Assembly (NCBI RefSeq): GCF_905163445.1
Contig: NC_053183.1
Coordinates: forward strand, 16,926,001 to 16,990,000
Direction: 5' to 3'
DNA: 64,000 bases
Origin: Pararge aegeria
Taxonomy: Eukaryota > Arthropoda > Insecta > Lepidoptera > Nymphalidae
Shown piece after piece: positions 31,917 to 44,319 of this stretch; position 1 is the first letter of the stretch, and each line of letters starts with the position of its first letter. The position numbers and the translations under genes were made by a program. The notes below the pieces were generated by a model, which saw only the letters and a program-made list of their open reading frames with translations, was not told the DNA's origin and did no database searches.

Positions 31917-32547
31917 TTTTAACCTCTATTTCCTCTTTTATATAAGGTTTTGGAAAGTTACAGACAAAACTATAAATATAATGTTTATTACAATTCCTGT
32001 ACGACATAAAATGTACGTTTTGCGTTAGCATTTCTTTAAACTTTACTTGAAGCCAGATCTGACAAGGGAATGTTACTATAAAAATTTTATTTGGACAACG
32101 GTTTCTTATTAGGTACGAGTATAAAATACGTGCTTCACATGATCGAATACATTTATTAAGTCAATTCTATCGAATAATTGGTATAAGGTAGGTACGTTGA
32201 TAACACCCGTCGCGCTACTTCGATAGTAACAGCAAAGATTTTGTGATTTAATAAAGTCTTTAGGTGATAAAACGATTATATATTTATTATATAAGATAAT
32301 ATCGTATCGTCAACAACTGCACCTTGTTGGTTAGCTGGTATTTGTTGTATGTGGCAGGGACGAAAATCATCAGAGTTTTTCTATCAAACATTTTCATATT
32401 TTTTTTTTGATTTATTTGTGAAATACAAACTAAAATGCAATCGCACGACTGCTTTATTCATCCGCGTGTTTTATGGTGTTTTTTTTATACTAGATAGACT
32501 TTCGCTTGACAAGTGTCATGCCTCATGGAAAGCAATTATGCGGTCTA

Positions 32548-32700
32548 AGTTGATGCGCGCTTGCCTAGAAAATGCCTATTCACTCTTGCCTTTGAGGCGT
32601 TAATGTTTTCATAGAACACTGATGCCGGCAGAGCGTTCCAAACCTTAGCGGTACGTATCAGAAACGTAGATGAAAATTGTTGTGTTTTCTGGGTTAAAAA
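32548..32700 (-). mobile_element. Non-LTR C-terminal ORF remnant (diverged N4-like)
   Basis: The minus strand reads SSTFLIRTAKVWNALPASVF, then ASKARVNRHFLGKRAST. These are the same tail motifs as the N4 copies but more diverged. The reading frame runs on upstream into unrelated repeat sequence (S3-like). Confidence 0.65.
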
Positions 32701-32929
32701 ATAGACTATCCTACTAATGTTATAAATGTGATAGTGTGGATGTTGTCGCTCATCGCATGGCGACAAGTCTTTGTCGTTAGAATGGCAACTAGCCGCGGCC
32801 GAAGCCTCCCACCAGACAATTTCGTTTAAGACGTTGCTTTCAGTTTTACCCACTAAGCCAAAATATATTTATTATCATTTTAACCCTTTAACCCGCCAAC
32901 TTGCACTCAAGTAACGTGGAGACGTTAAA

Positions 32930-33190
32930 AAAGTTAGCCCTTATGCAATCACACCTAGTGGTAAGTGGTGTTGCACTCTAAGCTGGGAACGGGCTAACCT
33001 GTTTATATGTTAAATATCGGCTTCTCAACGACATCGTACCGGAACGCCAAATCATTTGGCGGCACGTCTTTGTTGGTACGATGGTAAAGAAAATTACAAA
33101 ATTATAAAATTCAAATTGCCCTTGCCTGAAACTGAACCCGGGGCCTCCTGAAAATGAGACAACAGCCCTCACCGCGGCGCCAGGCAGGTT
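32930..33190 (-). repeat. SINE-like S3 copy
   Basis: CACACCTAGTGGTAAGTGGT, GGGAACGGGCTAACCTG, GGCGGCACGTCTTTGTTGG and TGAAACTGAACCCGGGGCCT. A further S3 piece is at 35455-35525 (inside the 3' UTR region of gene 3). Confidence 0.5.
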
Positions 33191-33644
33191 ATCAAATAAT
33201 ATTTTAAACCATATCAGTTTATATTAAAAATTACGCTGATGATATAATAATGTGGTCTTAATGTATATAATATCTTATTCACAATGTTTCCAGCTCTACT
33301 TTTGAACCTGTCAATTTAGTATAGAAAATTGTGTACCCAATTTATACCGTTGTACAAAAGATACGGTGTTATTAATTAAACTATTTATAGTAAAATACAT
33401 GTTTTATTTCTTCTTATCATAACCCCAACATACATATACATCAGTAGCACATAGGCTAAAAGATTAAAACGATGCATTGATAGCTTTATAAAGTCTTACT
33501 TATTTGTTTAATCTATAGATTTCTTACTGTAGATAAGATGTAAAAGATACTATATTTATATTCATTATTCATAACCATATCATACATAATCACAGACATT
33601 GTTGTATTGATACAATATGTTGTTGTCCTGTACAATATAGTTTA

Positions 33645-33818
33645 CAGATGAATGAATGAATATACTGTTATTGTACACCACAAAAAGTACATAAAAAAAG
33701 AAAAGTTTAACAAAACAACGTAAACAATTTTGCGGCCTTATCGCTTCATAGCGATTTCTTCCAGGCGACCAATGGCGAAGATTAAAAAAACAGGTACAGA
33801 AAATAGTTAGGTGGTGCA
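33645..33818 (-). mobile_element. Non-LTR 3' end (N3)
   Basis: ATGAATGAATATAC, TTGTACACCAC, GCGGCCTTATCGC, GGCGACCAATGGCG and TTAGGTGGTGCA in the N3 order. Confidence 0.6.
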
Positions 33819-33911
33819 TATACATATTACCATAAAATAAATATTTCATTACCTAAATATATACATAAAATATATAAAAAACAATATTTGTAACTTAAGC
33901 TATTATATATA

Positions 33912-34115
33912 TAACTAGTTGTACCCTGCCACGCTTCGCTGTGGCACATTGTGATTGAATGGTTGAGAAAAAAAGATAAAACAATCCTTGATGTATCATG
34001 TCAATGTCAATGTCAATCCTATATATCATGCTAAAATTTCAGCCCGATCATTGCAGAACTTTTTGAGTTTTTGAAGCGTACACAAACCAACATAACATTT
34101 TTATATACATAGATA
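33912..34115 (-). mobile_element. Helitron-like element
   Basis: Left edge AACTAGTTGTACCCTGCCAC with the CCACGCTTCGCTGTGG stem; right edge TTTTTATATACATAGATAT. Confidence 0.5.
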
Positions 34116-34124
34116 TGTGTTTTA

Positions 34125-34470
34125 GCACTAAAGATGTCCCTCCTACTTCCAGAGGCAACCAGTATTATTTGGAAATTATAGATAGTTGCAATCATTGACT
34201 GCAAATCTTACATAGACTCTTCCGCACTTAAAGTTTTAGTAGTAGTATCTAACTATTAAAGCATTTTGTGGCCAAGCTTGTCCAGGGAAGTCCCTACTAT
34301 CCCCATGCCTATTTAAGCTGCTAAGCTGCGTTCCAGTCCGAAGAGTGTCATTTCATAGGATGTGTTCCTTGCATGGCATTCAAAGTGTTCCTCTGTTTAT
34401 GTAACAAATTATGGTTTTTCACTAACCAGTAAGTTACCACAGCTTGGTCCATCATTTATTACTATAAAAA
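34125..34470. repeat. Unclassified repeat R8
   Basis: ATAGTTGCAATCATTGACTG, TCCAGGGAAGTCCC, GGATGTGTTCCTTGCATGGC, AGTAAGTTACCACAGCTTGG. Shorter relatives at 8485-8660 and 40255-40330. Confidence 0.4.
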
Positions 34471-34482
34471 AACCTTTAGGAT

Positions 34483-34538
34483 GTTATCAACAATTATAAT
34501 AATATAAATAATTTTATAAAATTATAATTGTTGATAAC
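34483..34538. repeat. 18-bp inverted repeat at a repeat junction
   Basis: Arms 34483-34500 (GTTATCAACAATTATAAT) and 34521-34538, abutting the R5 copy at 34540. Confidence 0.8.
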
Positions 34539-34539
34539 G

Positions 34540-34988
34540 CCCCCACAATCTCCTCTAGGGCTAAAATTTTTCGAAATCTGATAGTAAGTGACCTTAATTT
34601 AACAAACATGAAACTTTTATTAAATTTTAAGTCTGTGGCAATTTTAGTATAAAATTTTAATTTTTTTTAATTAGCATCCCCGTAACCCATTTTGTGATTT
34701 AAACTTCATTCAATACATTCTTGTTTGCTCGTAACATAGCCCAAAAAAAATCTGTCCAAATTTCATGTCTAAAAGAGTTAAAATTCAAAATTTAGTTTTT
34801 TATGATTTTTTCATTAGCCCCTGCTATACTCTTCGGAGATTTAACACTTATAAAAAAGTTAGCCTATCCATTAAGTCAATGTATCCTCTATATGGATGCA
34901 AAATTTCAATTCAATCGGATGTATATTAATAGTTTTAACGGAACAACCGTACAAAACTCTATAGATTTATATATTAGTATAGATATAT
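34540..34988 (-). repeat. Repeat R5, copy 2
   Basis: Reverse copy of 5974-6440; both carry CAATCTCCTCTAGGGCTAAA (or its complement) at the inner end. Confidence 0.55.
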
Positions 34989-35277
34989 AAAAATGATATT
35001 TACTTAAAAATAATATAGTACATTAAATATGAAACAAAATAAATAAAATAAATAAATAAATATCCTCAAATAAAAATTTAAAAAAAGAGAAGATGTACGA
35101 ATAGTAAAGATTAAATAATTTAATTAACCTTACAAAAACAATAAACATTAAAAACAGTTTTTTTTTATTATACAAAGATCGAATAAAAGTGTCTTAAAAT
35201 TAAGGTAATCTAAGAAACTTAATACAAGAAGATTCCACCAGAAGATAAGTAATGAATTTGAAATGTCTATTAATGTA

Positions 35278-35450
35278 TACTAGCGACTTCGTCCGCGAAT
35301 GAGCCGACTTAAAAAATATTCGTATGTACGTCGCAGACTGTTTAATAGAACTTTAAAGAAACAACAATGCCGACAATTCCGATATACTTACTACATACTT
35401 CCGTCGTTTGGCGTAACGTTTATTATATTAGTAATATGAAAAGTTAAATA
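35278..35450 (-). mobile_element. Helitron-like remnant HN2, downstream of gene 3
   Basis: ACTAGCGACTTCGTCCGCGA edge and the shared GTTTAATAGAACTTTAAAGA and CCGTCGTTTGGCGTAACG blocks. It begins just after the gene 3 coding end, so it may supply its 3' UTR. Confidence 0.5.
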
Positions 35451-35633
35451 TGTTCCGCTTATCGGTTTCTCCACGACATCGTACCGGAACGTCGAATCAT
35501 TTGGCGGCCCGTCTTTGTTGCCAGGATTTTAATTAATGATTATGATTCTAATAAAAATAATGATCATGACGGTTGTGCAGGCGGTTTTTTTTGAAGACAA
35601 TTACATATATACTATAGGCAATTCATTACACGC

Positions 35634-38600
35634 TTAAACAGTCACGTCCGCATCAATAAACAAGCTCTTTTCCAAAATCTGGTTGCCGACTTCCTTTATT
35701 AGGTCTGAAAGGTTCTTATCAATTATATCCTGAAAAAAAAGCTAACTTCAAAACACATACATTTTTTTTAACGTCGTCAACTTCTTATACAATAAGGGCA
35801 TAATCCAGAATGGGTGAAGAAAGAGTGGCTAAGCGCATATTTTACTCCGAATTGCAGGTTGGGAAACGTAAGCAGGGCGGGCAACACTTGCGATATAAAG
35901 ATGTGCTAAAGCGGCACATGAAGAGATGTGATGTGGACCCATCACTGTGGGAATTAGAAGCAGAAGATCGGGCGCGTTGGAGACACTCCGTAAATAAAAA
36001 AGTATCGGAGTTTGAAGTTAAAAGGCGTGCAGAGCAAGATGCTAGGCGTAATGAGATAAAGGCCAGACCATCGCCGGCCATATATTACAATATAATTGGT
36101 GGAGTACTGACGTGCTTTCAATGTGATCGCACGTTTAAAACAAAGAGTGGTTATGCCAGTCACTGGAGAGCACATCAGGTACGCTCATAATAGCTAGAAG
36201 GAGTCGCTGTGGTCGGATACGGCCAGGAGGATATATATATATATATATACTCAACAACTGAATCATTGATAGATTTCATTTGATTTTAACATAGAGTTCG
36301 ACACAGAGACTTGCTACGTGGCATAGACTAAAAAAATGCGTTTTAAGCAATTAAAATATCACTTGCTTTAACTGTGAAGGAAAACAACATGAGGAAACCT
36401 GCATACCTGAGAGTTCTCCATAATGTTCTCAAAGGTGTGTGAAGTCTACCAATCTGCACTGAGCCAGCGTGGTGGACTATGGCCTTAACCCCTACTCCTT
36501 GTGGGAGGAGACCTTTGCCCAGTGGGCCGGTAATTGGTTGATATGATGATGTTGACGATGATTAAATAATGACGATGTAGTGATGGTACAGTGGTCACTA
36601 CCCCTCCTCTTTCCGCTACGGTTTCTCTGTGCTACTACTACCATCTACTGCGATCACCAACCCGTCCGCCCAGCGATGGGATTATAGGCAACCCTTACGT
36701 TGAGTTCAGCAGTCTGCTATAGACCCGTGGAGACCTAAATAATGATTTCGGTCTCCACGGGTCTATGTCATGAATGTTTTTAATGAAAATAATTATCATT
36801 ATAAATCATCTGTGGCATTAATTAGGTAGATAATTTTATTGACATGCTTACCTTGAAAGTCTCAAGTAGTTCAGGGATCATCTCATTAAGGATGGTGTTC
36901 ACCTCAGCAGAGTAATCTTTATCTTGGACTATCAGAGTCCAGGCAGACTGAAAACAACAAAAAAAAATTATATTAAATAATGGTATTTTTACCAGTGATG
37001 AAATGCAAATCTGAAACAAGGTCGCTATAGGCCTCATAAGAAGGTCATCCATAGTCACTCCGCGGGCGATGAAGAGGGCAATGCCTCAGTCGAAATCAGA
37101 AAATCTGCGATCCATAGAAGAACTAGAGTGTCTGATATAACTCAGCGAATCGCAAAGCTTAAGTGGCAATAGGCAGGGCAGATGGCTCTGAGAGCAGATG
37201 GGCGTTGGGGTCCTGTAATGTCGATCCCGTACTGGTTAACGCGTTAACTACTGGTTAAGCGTTGGTCGGCCCTCGACGAGGTTCGTTGGAAACAAGCGGC
37301 CCAGGGCTGTGGATTTTGAAACTCCCTACGTCATTCGGCTGAAGTGACGTTGAAAGCTATTCATTTTTGCACTCGATTTATAAAAAGTCTACTGAGACGG
37401 TAAAAAATTAGTCAAACAGTATTTTAATGTTGTCTTCCTGTTCGTGGATTACGTAGGCTATACAAACGGTATGTGGTTGCCATCTGTCTACTGGCACGAA
37501 AAGTACTGTCCTGATTTTAGTTGCGATTCGCAGAGCGCATTCTTGCGTCCATTTTTTCTACTAAATATGCTATTCAAACCAAGAGTGATATATTGTGTAA
37601 ACTGATAATCTTGCCTGCTAGCTATTGTAAAGGTTCCTTCAAATCAGTGTGAATAGGAACCTTCTGGGCAAGCATGCTCTTACCTTTACTTCATCGTCAC
37701 TTTCTATCAGGAACGCGCATAATTGAAGAAATAAGAAAACTCATAGTATACCTGAATTTTTTGCATTCTGAAATTGACTTCAACGCTACGAATGCTGATG
37801 CCGGAGATGATTCCAACGTTCATGCGAATTTCACCAGCTAGACGGAGTTGAGTGATTTCAAAGCTACATAAAATAAAAAAATAGAAACATTTAAAACAAG
37901 AACATTTGAGTGTTAAAGCGAAGTGAAATAATTTTTCATAGGCTCTAGTGACCAGCACGGCTAACATTGACGCTGCGACTAAAATATTATATCTGTCTAT
38001 TTACTCGTTTTAGGTCATAGAAATAGGACGTGAATTTAGTAGTCATAACTATCACGTGGCGCTGATGTTTTTACTGGTTCAAAATGTGTAACTGGTCGAG
38101 CGGTAAAAATAATATCCAAGAACTGTAAAAAATTGTTTTAAGCACACAACATTCTTAGTTACAGTTAACAGTGAAAGCACCATTAAGTGCCTCCGATTGG
38201 CCAATAGCCAACACCCTGGTGATGTTACAACATGCCAAATATGCGTTAATATAAGTCCCATCCGTTTGAGCACCATGACACAGAAAAAACCAGCAACTGT
38301 AAAGCCGAACTGGCAGCTGACGAGTCATATAGCTCTGAGAAGCGATAAACGGTTCCCAAAGTACTACAAATTGCGGTGGTTGTAGCAGATGGGCAAGATA
38401 AATTTAAATAATATTATATGAATTGCATCCACTTACTTGCCCTTCAATTGACCAGTGTATGATGTTCCGAAAACGTTAGCTTTGACTCCTGCATCACCTA
38501 CATCAGTAATATAGATTTATTAAATACACAGATACTCAAACTAAGCACAAAGAAAAATGTATTAGGCGAGTGCTCTCCAGCCGAGCTGGATGGAAAGCAA

Positions 38601-41600
38601 TGATGAAAATTGTTTTCACCAGGCAAAATTGCACGTCATGCACTATTATAACAAAAACCCACAACATTGAGCAGTGATAATCTACTCAGAACTTCGACCT
38701 CACTTGCGGGTTCACCAAATTCGATCCTTGACACGCACTGATAACTTTCCAAAGTTATTTGTTTCGCGAGGCTGAAGTGGCAATGGGCAAAATTGCGGCC
38801 AGTAATGGATTAAAAATAAAAATATAAATAAACGACGACAATACACACATCGCCATCTAGCCCCAAAGTAAGCGTAGCTTGTGTTATAGGTGCTAAGATG
38901 ACTAATGAATATTTTTATGAATAATATACATAAATACTTATAAAATACAAATAAACACCCAGACACTGAAAAAGATTCATCTTCGTCACTTACACATTTT
39001 TCAGCAGCGGGAATCGAACCCTTGTACTCAGAAAGCAGGGTTGCTGCCCACTGCGCCAATCAACCGTCAAATTATGATTATGATGGCACACTAACCGATG
39101 GATAAACGGATTTGAGGAAGAGATATGTCGAATCGGAGTCTATTGGTAAGGGCACCATAGTCTAGTCTGTTGATAGCGATATTGCTAGCGCCGGTGAAGC
39201 TGAGAGATTCGACGAAGGCCGAAATTGTCACAAGGCTGTGGAAATAAAAAGAAACGTTCAATAAATACTGAATTACTTTATTTTTGTACTAAGGCTTCTT
39301 TGTAAGCAGTTTTCATGGGCGTACCCAGGTGTACCCCCTTTCGAAATCTCTCAGAGAATGTATGAAATCTCTTAAAAAAGTATGGCAGCTAAGATACTCG
39401 AAAGATTTGTGAAAAAATTTTTAGAGGGTACTAAAAAGTTTTTCGCAAAACAGCCGCGGGCGATCTGGCCTAAAAAAAATGTCTCTCCCCCTAGACTAGA
39501 AGCTGGCACATGCGCTGCAACATGGCACTTTTGAAACTTTAAGCCTGTGTGTTTGTAGTGACTCTACAACCGGTTGAAAAGGCAGATTCTTCCAGAAGAA
39601 ATCGTTTAGAAACTAAAGAGTTAACTATTATTTTGTGGGATTAAAACAAACACGTGACTTTGTGGTAGTGTTGCACACTTTGAAGTCTTAACCGACGGTG
39701 TTATGAGGCTTAACCCTACGCCTCAGGTCGATGGAAATACAGCGGTACTTTATTGTATACCACAACAATAATACATACAAAAATATAATAAAAACAGAAA
39801 CATAAAGAAAGAAGTAGGATACAGTAGCCGGCCTTATCGCTTAATAGCGAACTCTGCCAGTCGACCTTTGAATAAAGAAAAAAGAAAATGAGAATAGACT
39901 GCTGGTGTTACAAATTTTTAAAATACATACATGTAAATTACTACATACTAATAAATAAACTAGTGTACATAAATAGATCAAAAGGAAATAATATAATTAA
40001 TAAATATAAAAATAAACTGATATATATAATAGCAACAAATATGTAAGTGTATACAGGAATTTTCCTGACGAGTCTAAAATTTTTGGTCTTCATCCACATT
40101 GTCTTGAAGAATGTCTCATAGATCAGCTGTTCTATCAAAGACGGGAGGGTGTATAGAGCTCAGGACCCACCATGTTGTATGTTGACTAAATAGATAAATA
40201 AATGTAAAAAAAAAAAAAAAACATGCTATTAATAGCCGTCGTCAATATAATGGGCCTTAACTGCGCTGTAGGACGTGCTCCTTGCATGCCCTGCGAAGTT
40301 TTGCTCTATATCGTTAATGGCGTATATTTTTTTTGATTCGTCAATTATAACCAAGAAAAATAATCATATATTACACTTTCCTGCTTACGTTGCTTTTATA
40401 GTCATAGTCACACATTTTTTTTTATTTATTCTGCCTTCAGGCTATTTCCTTTAAAATATACATTCGAAACACTTACATTGGCACAGGCGAAGTTGAGACT
40501 TCATATTGGTCTACCTCCAGTGGATCGAGTCCGGCATCTTTGATATCTTTACTTAGTTGCTCTATGGCTTTTTTTATTTGATTGGTCACAATGCGTTGCT
40601 CTCTGGTATCTGGAATTTTTTTTAAACATCATTCACACTGTCTCGTAGATGTAGCATGTTTAACTATTGTCAACGGTCAACGAGGTCTTTCGTTCGAATC
40701 CCGAGCTGCGCCAGAAGTTGTGAGTATATCGTGTGTTTCTATGTTAAAGAATTGTCAGTACCAGACTGGATTTAGAAAAGTGCCTTACAGTTCGTCGGTA
40801 AACCGTCGCTTGTCTTGATAATTAAATAAATAAATATACTACAACAATGCACACATCGCTATCTAGCCCCTAAGTAAGCGTAGCTTGTGTTATGGGTACT
40901 AAGATAACTGATGAATATTTTTATGAATAATATACATAAATACTTATAATATACAGAAAGTAGAGTCGCAGCCCACTGCGCCAATCGGCTGTCAAATCCA
41001 ACTGTCCATTATAACTTACTTGTGATATATACCCCAAAATGCTTAAGTTAACAAAAGGGTTATTGCTTAAGTAATTTTATTTCCACAATATTTTGTTTTT
41101 CTTTTCTTGTAATTTATATTTTTTTGTTATATTATTCTAAATTTGTTTTTCTAGCTGTTTGCAGCAGCCTTATGTACCCAACGGATTTGCATGCTATGTT
41201 CGCATCGAGAAGGCACAATTGTATACACATGCTCAATGTCCTATAGTTTATATTAGAGTAAGCAGTTGATTGTCAGTTTTGCGAACAAAATAAAAAAAAA
41301 AAACCCCGTATCGGAGCAGCATACTAGGTCTATGTTCTAAAACAGTCTATCCTATAAAAGAGTGGGCAAGCGCCCAGCAGTAGAACGTTAAATAACTGCG
41401 AATGAGTCCACAGCATTTAATAGAGGGATTTCCAGCTGTATCCCTCCAATGCTCATAATTCCTTGCATATTATGAACAATAGGTTCATTGGTTGACAGGA
41501 CGGCCGATTGGCGCAGTGGGCAGCGACCCTGCTTTCTGAGTCCAAGGCCGTGGGGTCGATTCCCACAAGTGGGCAATATTTGTATGATGAACATGAATGC

Positions 41601-42893
41601 TTTTCAGTGCCTGTTTGTTTATCTATATATTATAAGTATTTATGTATATTATTCATAAAAGCTATTCATCAGTTATCTTAGTACCTATAACACAAGCTAC
41701 GCTTACTTTCGGACTAGATGGCGATGTGTGTATTGTCGTCGTATTTATTTTATTTATTTGAAGTTACTCCCATAGAAGTTGCTCTTCGATGTAGGGGGAG
41801 GAATAAACAACGCCATTTTCCTAAATCAAAGCTCGTACTCGTAGTTAAAATTCCTTGACAGTCAAACTCAATACTTAATTTCAAATTTCTTGCCTGTTCC
41901 GAAATCAGATCATGCCAAATATTTTTGATGTGGAACACCTAATACGACGTTTGGAAACGGTTGTTGGCGTGGCAACTGGCAGCCACAGAATTAAGAACAT
42001 ACAGAATCTTCATTCAGATGTCCCGAGCACGTCTCACTTCACACCCGCGGAATGTTGCTAGCTCACAAACTTTTCCCATTTTCCTCATTTTATGGTAAAC
42101 GATTTGAGCATTGGAGTTAAAATAATTACTGTCAACTGCTAATTAAAGTGACCAATCGCCTGTTGAAGAAACACTAATAAAGTAGAGTGGTTCTTGATGC
42201 TTCAATATTAGTCGTGTACACGGATTCTGTACACTTAATTCTATGCTGGCAACGCATAGATAGTTTTAAACGACCTTCCCTTCATTATAACTAATTAAAA
42301 AAAACTAAATTTAAAATGTAAATAATTAACATCTGCATTTTAAATGTACTCGTATTATATCGTAAATTGAGGAACTGTATTATATTTTTAATTATATAAT
42401 TAAGAAGTTTGTTTCACTGGCTATGTTTATCTACTCCCATGCTTTAAATCCTTTGTAAAAAAATCTGAAAAAGTTAGCTTATTGCCAACATTAAAACATC
42501 CAATAACCGTAATATCATCCGAACGGATAATATAAAATGTACTGAATTTCATAATAACACTCCGTTTTTTTTTTCTATCCCTTCTGCGCAAAGGGCTACT
42601 TAGCACACAGCCATACTCTTACAGCTCGATGCGTATACCACGCAAAAAAAAATATGAATTGCAAACAATTAAAATATCATTCACACGCCTTTAAAAACCT
42701 GAAAGCCAAGCATCGTAAAAAAGGTAAGCAATTCAAAACTATTCGATATTAGAACTGGCTGCCTGTTTTATTATGCAACAGTTGCATTATTAACTGTAAA
42801 AATATACTCACTGTATTTATCTTCTAAGTATTGGGGGGGCAAGACATCGGCGCCTACTGCTACTAACAAAAAAGTGAAGAAGAGAACCTTCAT
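35634..42893 (-). CDS. Gene 3: secreted group 7 allergen-like (TULIP-type) protein, 239 aa, 7 coding exons
   Basis: Coding exons in transcript order: 42893-42812, 40609-40477, 39235-39096, 38497-38437, 37863-37752, 36947-36852, 35729-35634 (TAA). Exon 1 encodes a signal peptide (MKVLFFTFLLVAVGA) and a longer acidic spacer. Exon 2 has a Lys/Glu-rich helix and the turn AGLDPLEV. Exon 3 has alternating strands (ASNIAINRLDY, then LRFDISLPQIRLSI). Exon 5 reads RMNVGIISGISIRSVEV. Exon 6 has DYSAEVNTILNEMIPELLE. Exon 7 is longer than in the paralogues (31 codons) and ends in an acidic tail, FIDADVTV. The mature protein has no cysteine. Intron phases 1,2,1,2,0,0 match all other members. A zinc-finger LINE fragment on the opposite strand (35810-36190) lies in the last intron, 80 bp upstream of the terminal exon. 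Function inferred from family resemblance only. Confidence 0.8.
35810..36190 (+). mobile_element. Non-LTR ORF C-terminal fragment with C2H2 zinc finger, 126 aa open frame
   Basis: The intact frame contains ILYxELQ-like ERVAKRIFYSELQVGKRKQG, then HLRYKDVLKRHMKRCDVDPS, then the tryptophan-rich WELEAEDRARWRHSV. The end is a C2H2 finger (CFQCDRTFKTKSGYASHWRAH, C-x2-C-x12-H-x3-H; 21 residues split here as CFQCDRTFKT and KSGYASHWRAH). This 'YKD..K..L..WE..A.DR..WR' block plus finger is the usual C-terminus of one type of animal non-LTR polyprotein. It lies in the last intron of gene 3 on the opposite strand. Upstream RT is missing. Confidence 0.65.
36330..36558 (+). repeat. SINE S2, headless
   Basis: GCGTTTTAAGCAATTAAAAT to GGTTGATATGATGATG; the tRNA-like head is missing. 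Confidence 0.58.
36719..36766. repeat. Perfect 17-bp inverted repeat, 14-nt loop
   Basis: Arms 36719-36735 (ATAGACCCGTGGAGACC) and 36750-36766; 86 bp beyond the exon 6 donor of gene 3. Confidence 0.88.
37015..37365 (+). mobile_element. RTE-like ORF end fragment
   Basis: Readable pieces include the RRTRVSDITQRIAKLKWQ-like stretch around 37110-37180 and the ALDEVRWKQAAQGCGF-like stretch around 37270-37320. These are collinear with the end of the 54125-54585 element. Several stops. Confidence 0.5.
38827..39068 (-). repeat. SINE S1
   Basis: Full S1 layout, about 30 bp from exon 3 of gene 3. Confidence 0.66.
39520..39612 (+). mobile_element. Non-LTR 3' UTR fragment (N2), diverged
   Basis: Short match to the AGTGACTCTACAACCGGTTG and GCAGATTCTTCC portions of the N2 3' UTR. 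Confidence 0.4.
39745..39875 (-). mobile_element. Non-LTR 3' end (N3), diverged
   Basis: GGTACTTTATTGTATACCAC, then GCCGGCCTTATCGC and CAGTCGACCTTTG. Confidence 0.5.
40833..40996 (-). repeat. SINE S1, internal deletion
   Basis: S1 3' body joined to the A-box end; the B-box part is missing. Confidence 0.6.
41057..41236 (+). repeat. Repeat R6, copy 2
   Basis: Same blocks as 5762-5972; slightly shorter. Confidence 0.5.
41496..41755 (+). repeat. SINE S1, forward
   Basis: CGGCCGATTGGCGCAGTGGG head, GGTCGATTCCCAC B-box region and the complete 3' body, ending in a TTTATTTTATTTATT tail. Confidence 0.68.
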
Positions 42894-43524
42894 GTTAGAG
42901 TGAGTTTATATTGTAGATATCTGAAAAAATTACAATTTATATTTTTTTTGTCCTTATACACAATTTCATAAAGCTTTGGTATTCAGTCAAAGCTTACTTA
43001 ATTTAAAAAATTATTATTTAAATAATTTAATTTAAAAATTAAATAGTTGGAATATCCAAAAGTGCACGCCTCATAATCTCATTCATTACAATGAAATTGA
43101 GATTATTTGTAAATAATAATTAAACTACATCTAATTATACCGTGAAAAGTAATAGGCTTCTATTCCTCAAAGTACTGAAGCCTATAAAAAAAACCAACTC
43201 GATAAGTGAAGTATTTCGCTCGTTATCGTGACCACAAGATACGAGATCCGCACATACAGACACACGGACGTCGAAGACAAAACTTTATTAAACAAATTTT
43301 TAATTAGTCTAAATAATAGAAAGAGATCTAAAAATATCATGAGTGTAAAAAATAGTGTTTTTCTCATCATTTGTCTATTCATATTCACTTATAAAAGCAA
43401 TAAAGAATAAAAATAGTGACATTTTAAGTTCGAGAATTACTCGGTGTGCGTAAACTGACAGTAATACCCACCTCAACGCTTCGGTTATGAGGCGTGCAAT
43501 ATTAATGATTACTAAGACTTTTTG

Positions 43525-43755
43525 GAGTTATGTGCGTTTTTAATTTTAGAAATTTTAATATCACTTGGTTTAAACGGTGAAGGAAAACATCGTGAGGAAA
43601 CCTGCATGCCTGAGAGTTCTCCATAATGGTCTCAAAGGTGTGTGAAGTCTACCAATTTGCACATGGCCAGCGTGGTAGACCTCGGCATTAACCCCTTCTC
43701 ATTATGGACACCCGTGCCCCGTAGGGGACCGGTAATAGGTTGATATGATGATGAA
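43525..43755 (+). repeat. SINE S2, headless
   Basis: GGAGTTATGTGCGTTTTTAA to GGTTGATATGATGATG. Confidence 0.58.
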
Positions 43756-43809
43756 GATTTATCGAAAAACTTAATTTGTTAATGTAAGTAAAGTCAAAGT
43801 TTTTTTAAT

Positions 43810-44112
43810 TTTTATTAGTTTTTTTACCTACACTTGGAGGAGTTATCAATTTTATAAATTTAAAATGCGTGTAAATATTTCGAAACCGACACAGCATTTG
43901 AACCTGCGACTCTCTGGCAATCGCGGCCTGAGCGCTTTCTCCAATTAAGATACGGCTCTCCTACCGTCGATGCCGAAATTAGTATATGCCTTTCACATCA
44001 GTCTTATAGCGACTGTAGCGTCATCTAGTAGGAAGTTGTCGCGATTGTCAGAGTCGCAGGTTCAAATTCTGTCGGTTCCGAATTTTTTTATATGCATTTT
44101 AAATTTATAAAA
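43810..44112. repeat. S4 tRNA-like repeats as a head-to-head inverted pair
   Basis: The left arm (about 43852-43925, ending CTGGCAATCGCGGCC) and right arm (about 44038-44110, GCGATTGTCAGAGTCGCAGG and following) are inverted copies of about 70 bp, separated by about 110 bp with CTCTCCTACCGTCGATGCCG. The arm includes a B-box-like GCAGGTTCAAATTC. Other S4 copies: 10620-10832, 25175-25290, 56755-57000. Confidence 0.55.
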
Positions 44113-44319
44113 TATTACTTATTTAGTTTCAAAATAGGTATTTAATCCTATCAATACAATCATCATCAAATGAAAAATTCTTTATCAATAGGCCAAGACA
44201 TATTAATGAATCAATAATAAAAAATTATCTATATTGATTTTTCATGAGTGATAGTGATTCTTTATTTTTATTTTGTATAATCATAATGGAAGGACCGTGT
44301 GAGGAATGTGAAATATTAT

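Larger units (their letters stand above)
27850..35270. other. Intergenic: gene 2 promoter to gene 3 end
   Basis: Repeat-filled: hairpin groups, Helitron-like elements, S1, S2, the D1 copy, an N3 copy, RT fragments, a foldback element, S3, N3, R8 and R5. In 28140-28490, 31920-32540 and 33200-33640 I see no clear feature. No intact gene. Confidence 0.5.
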
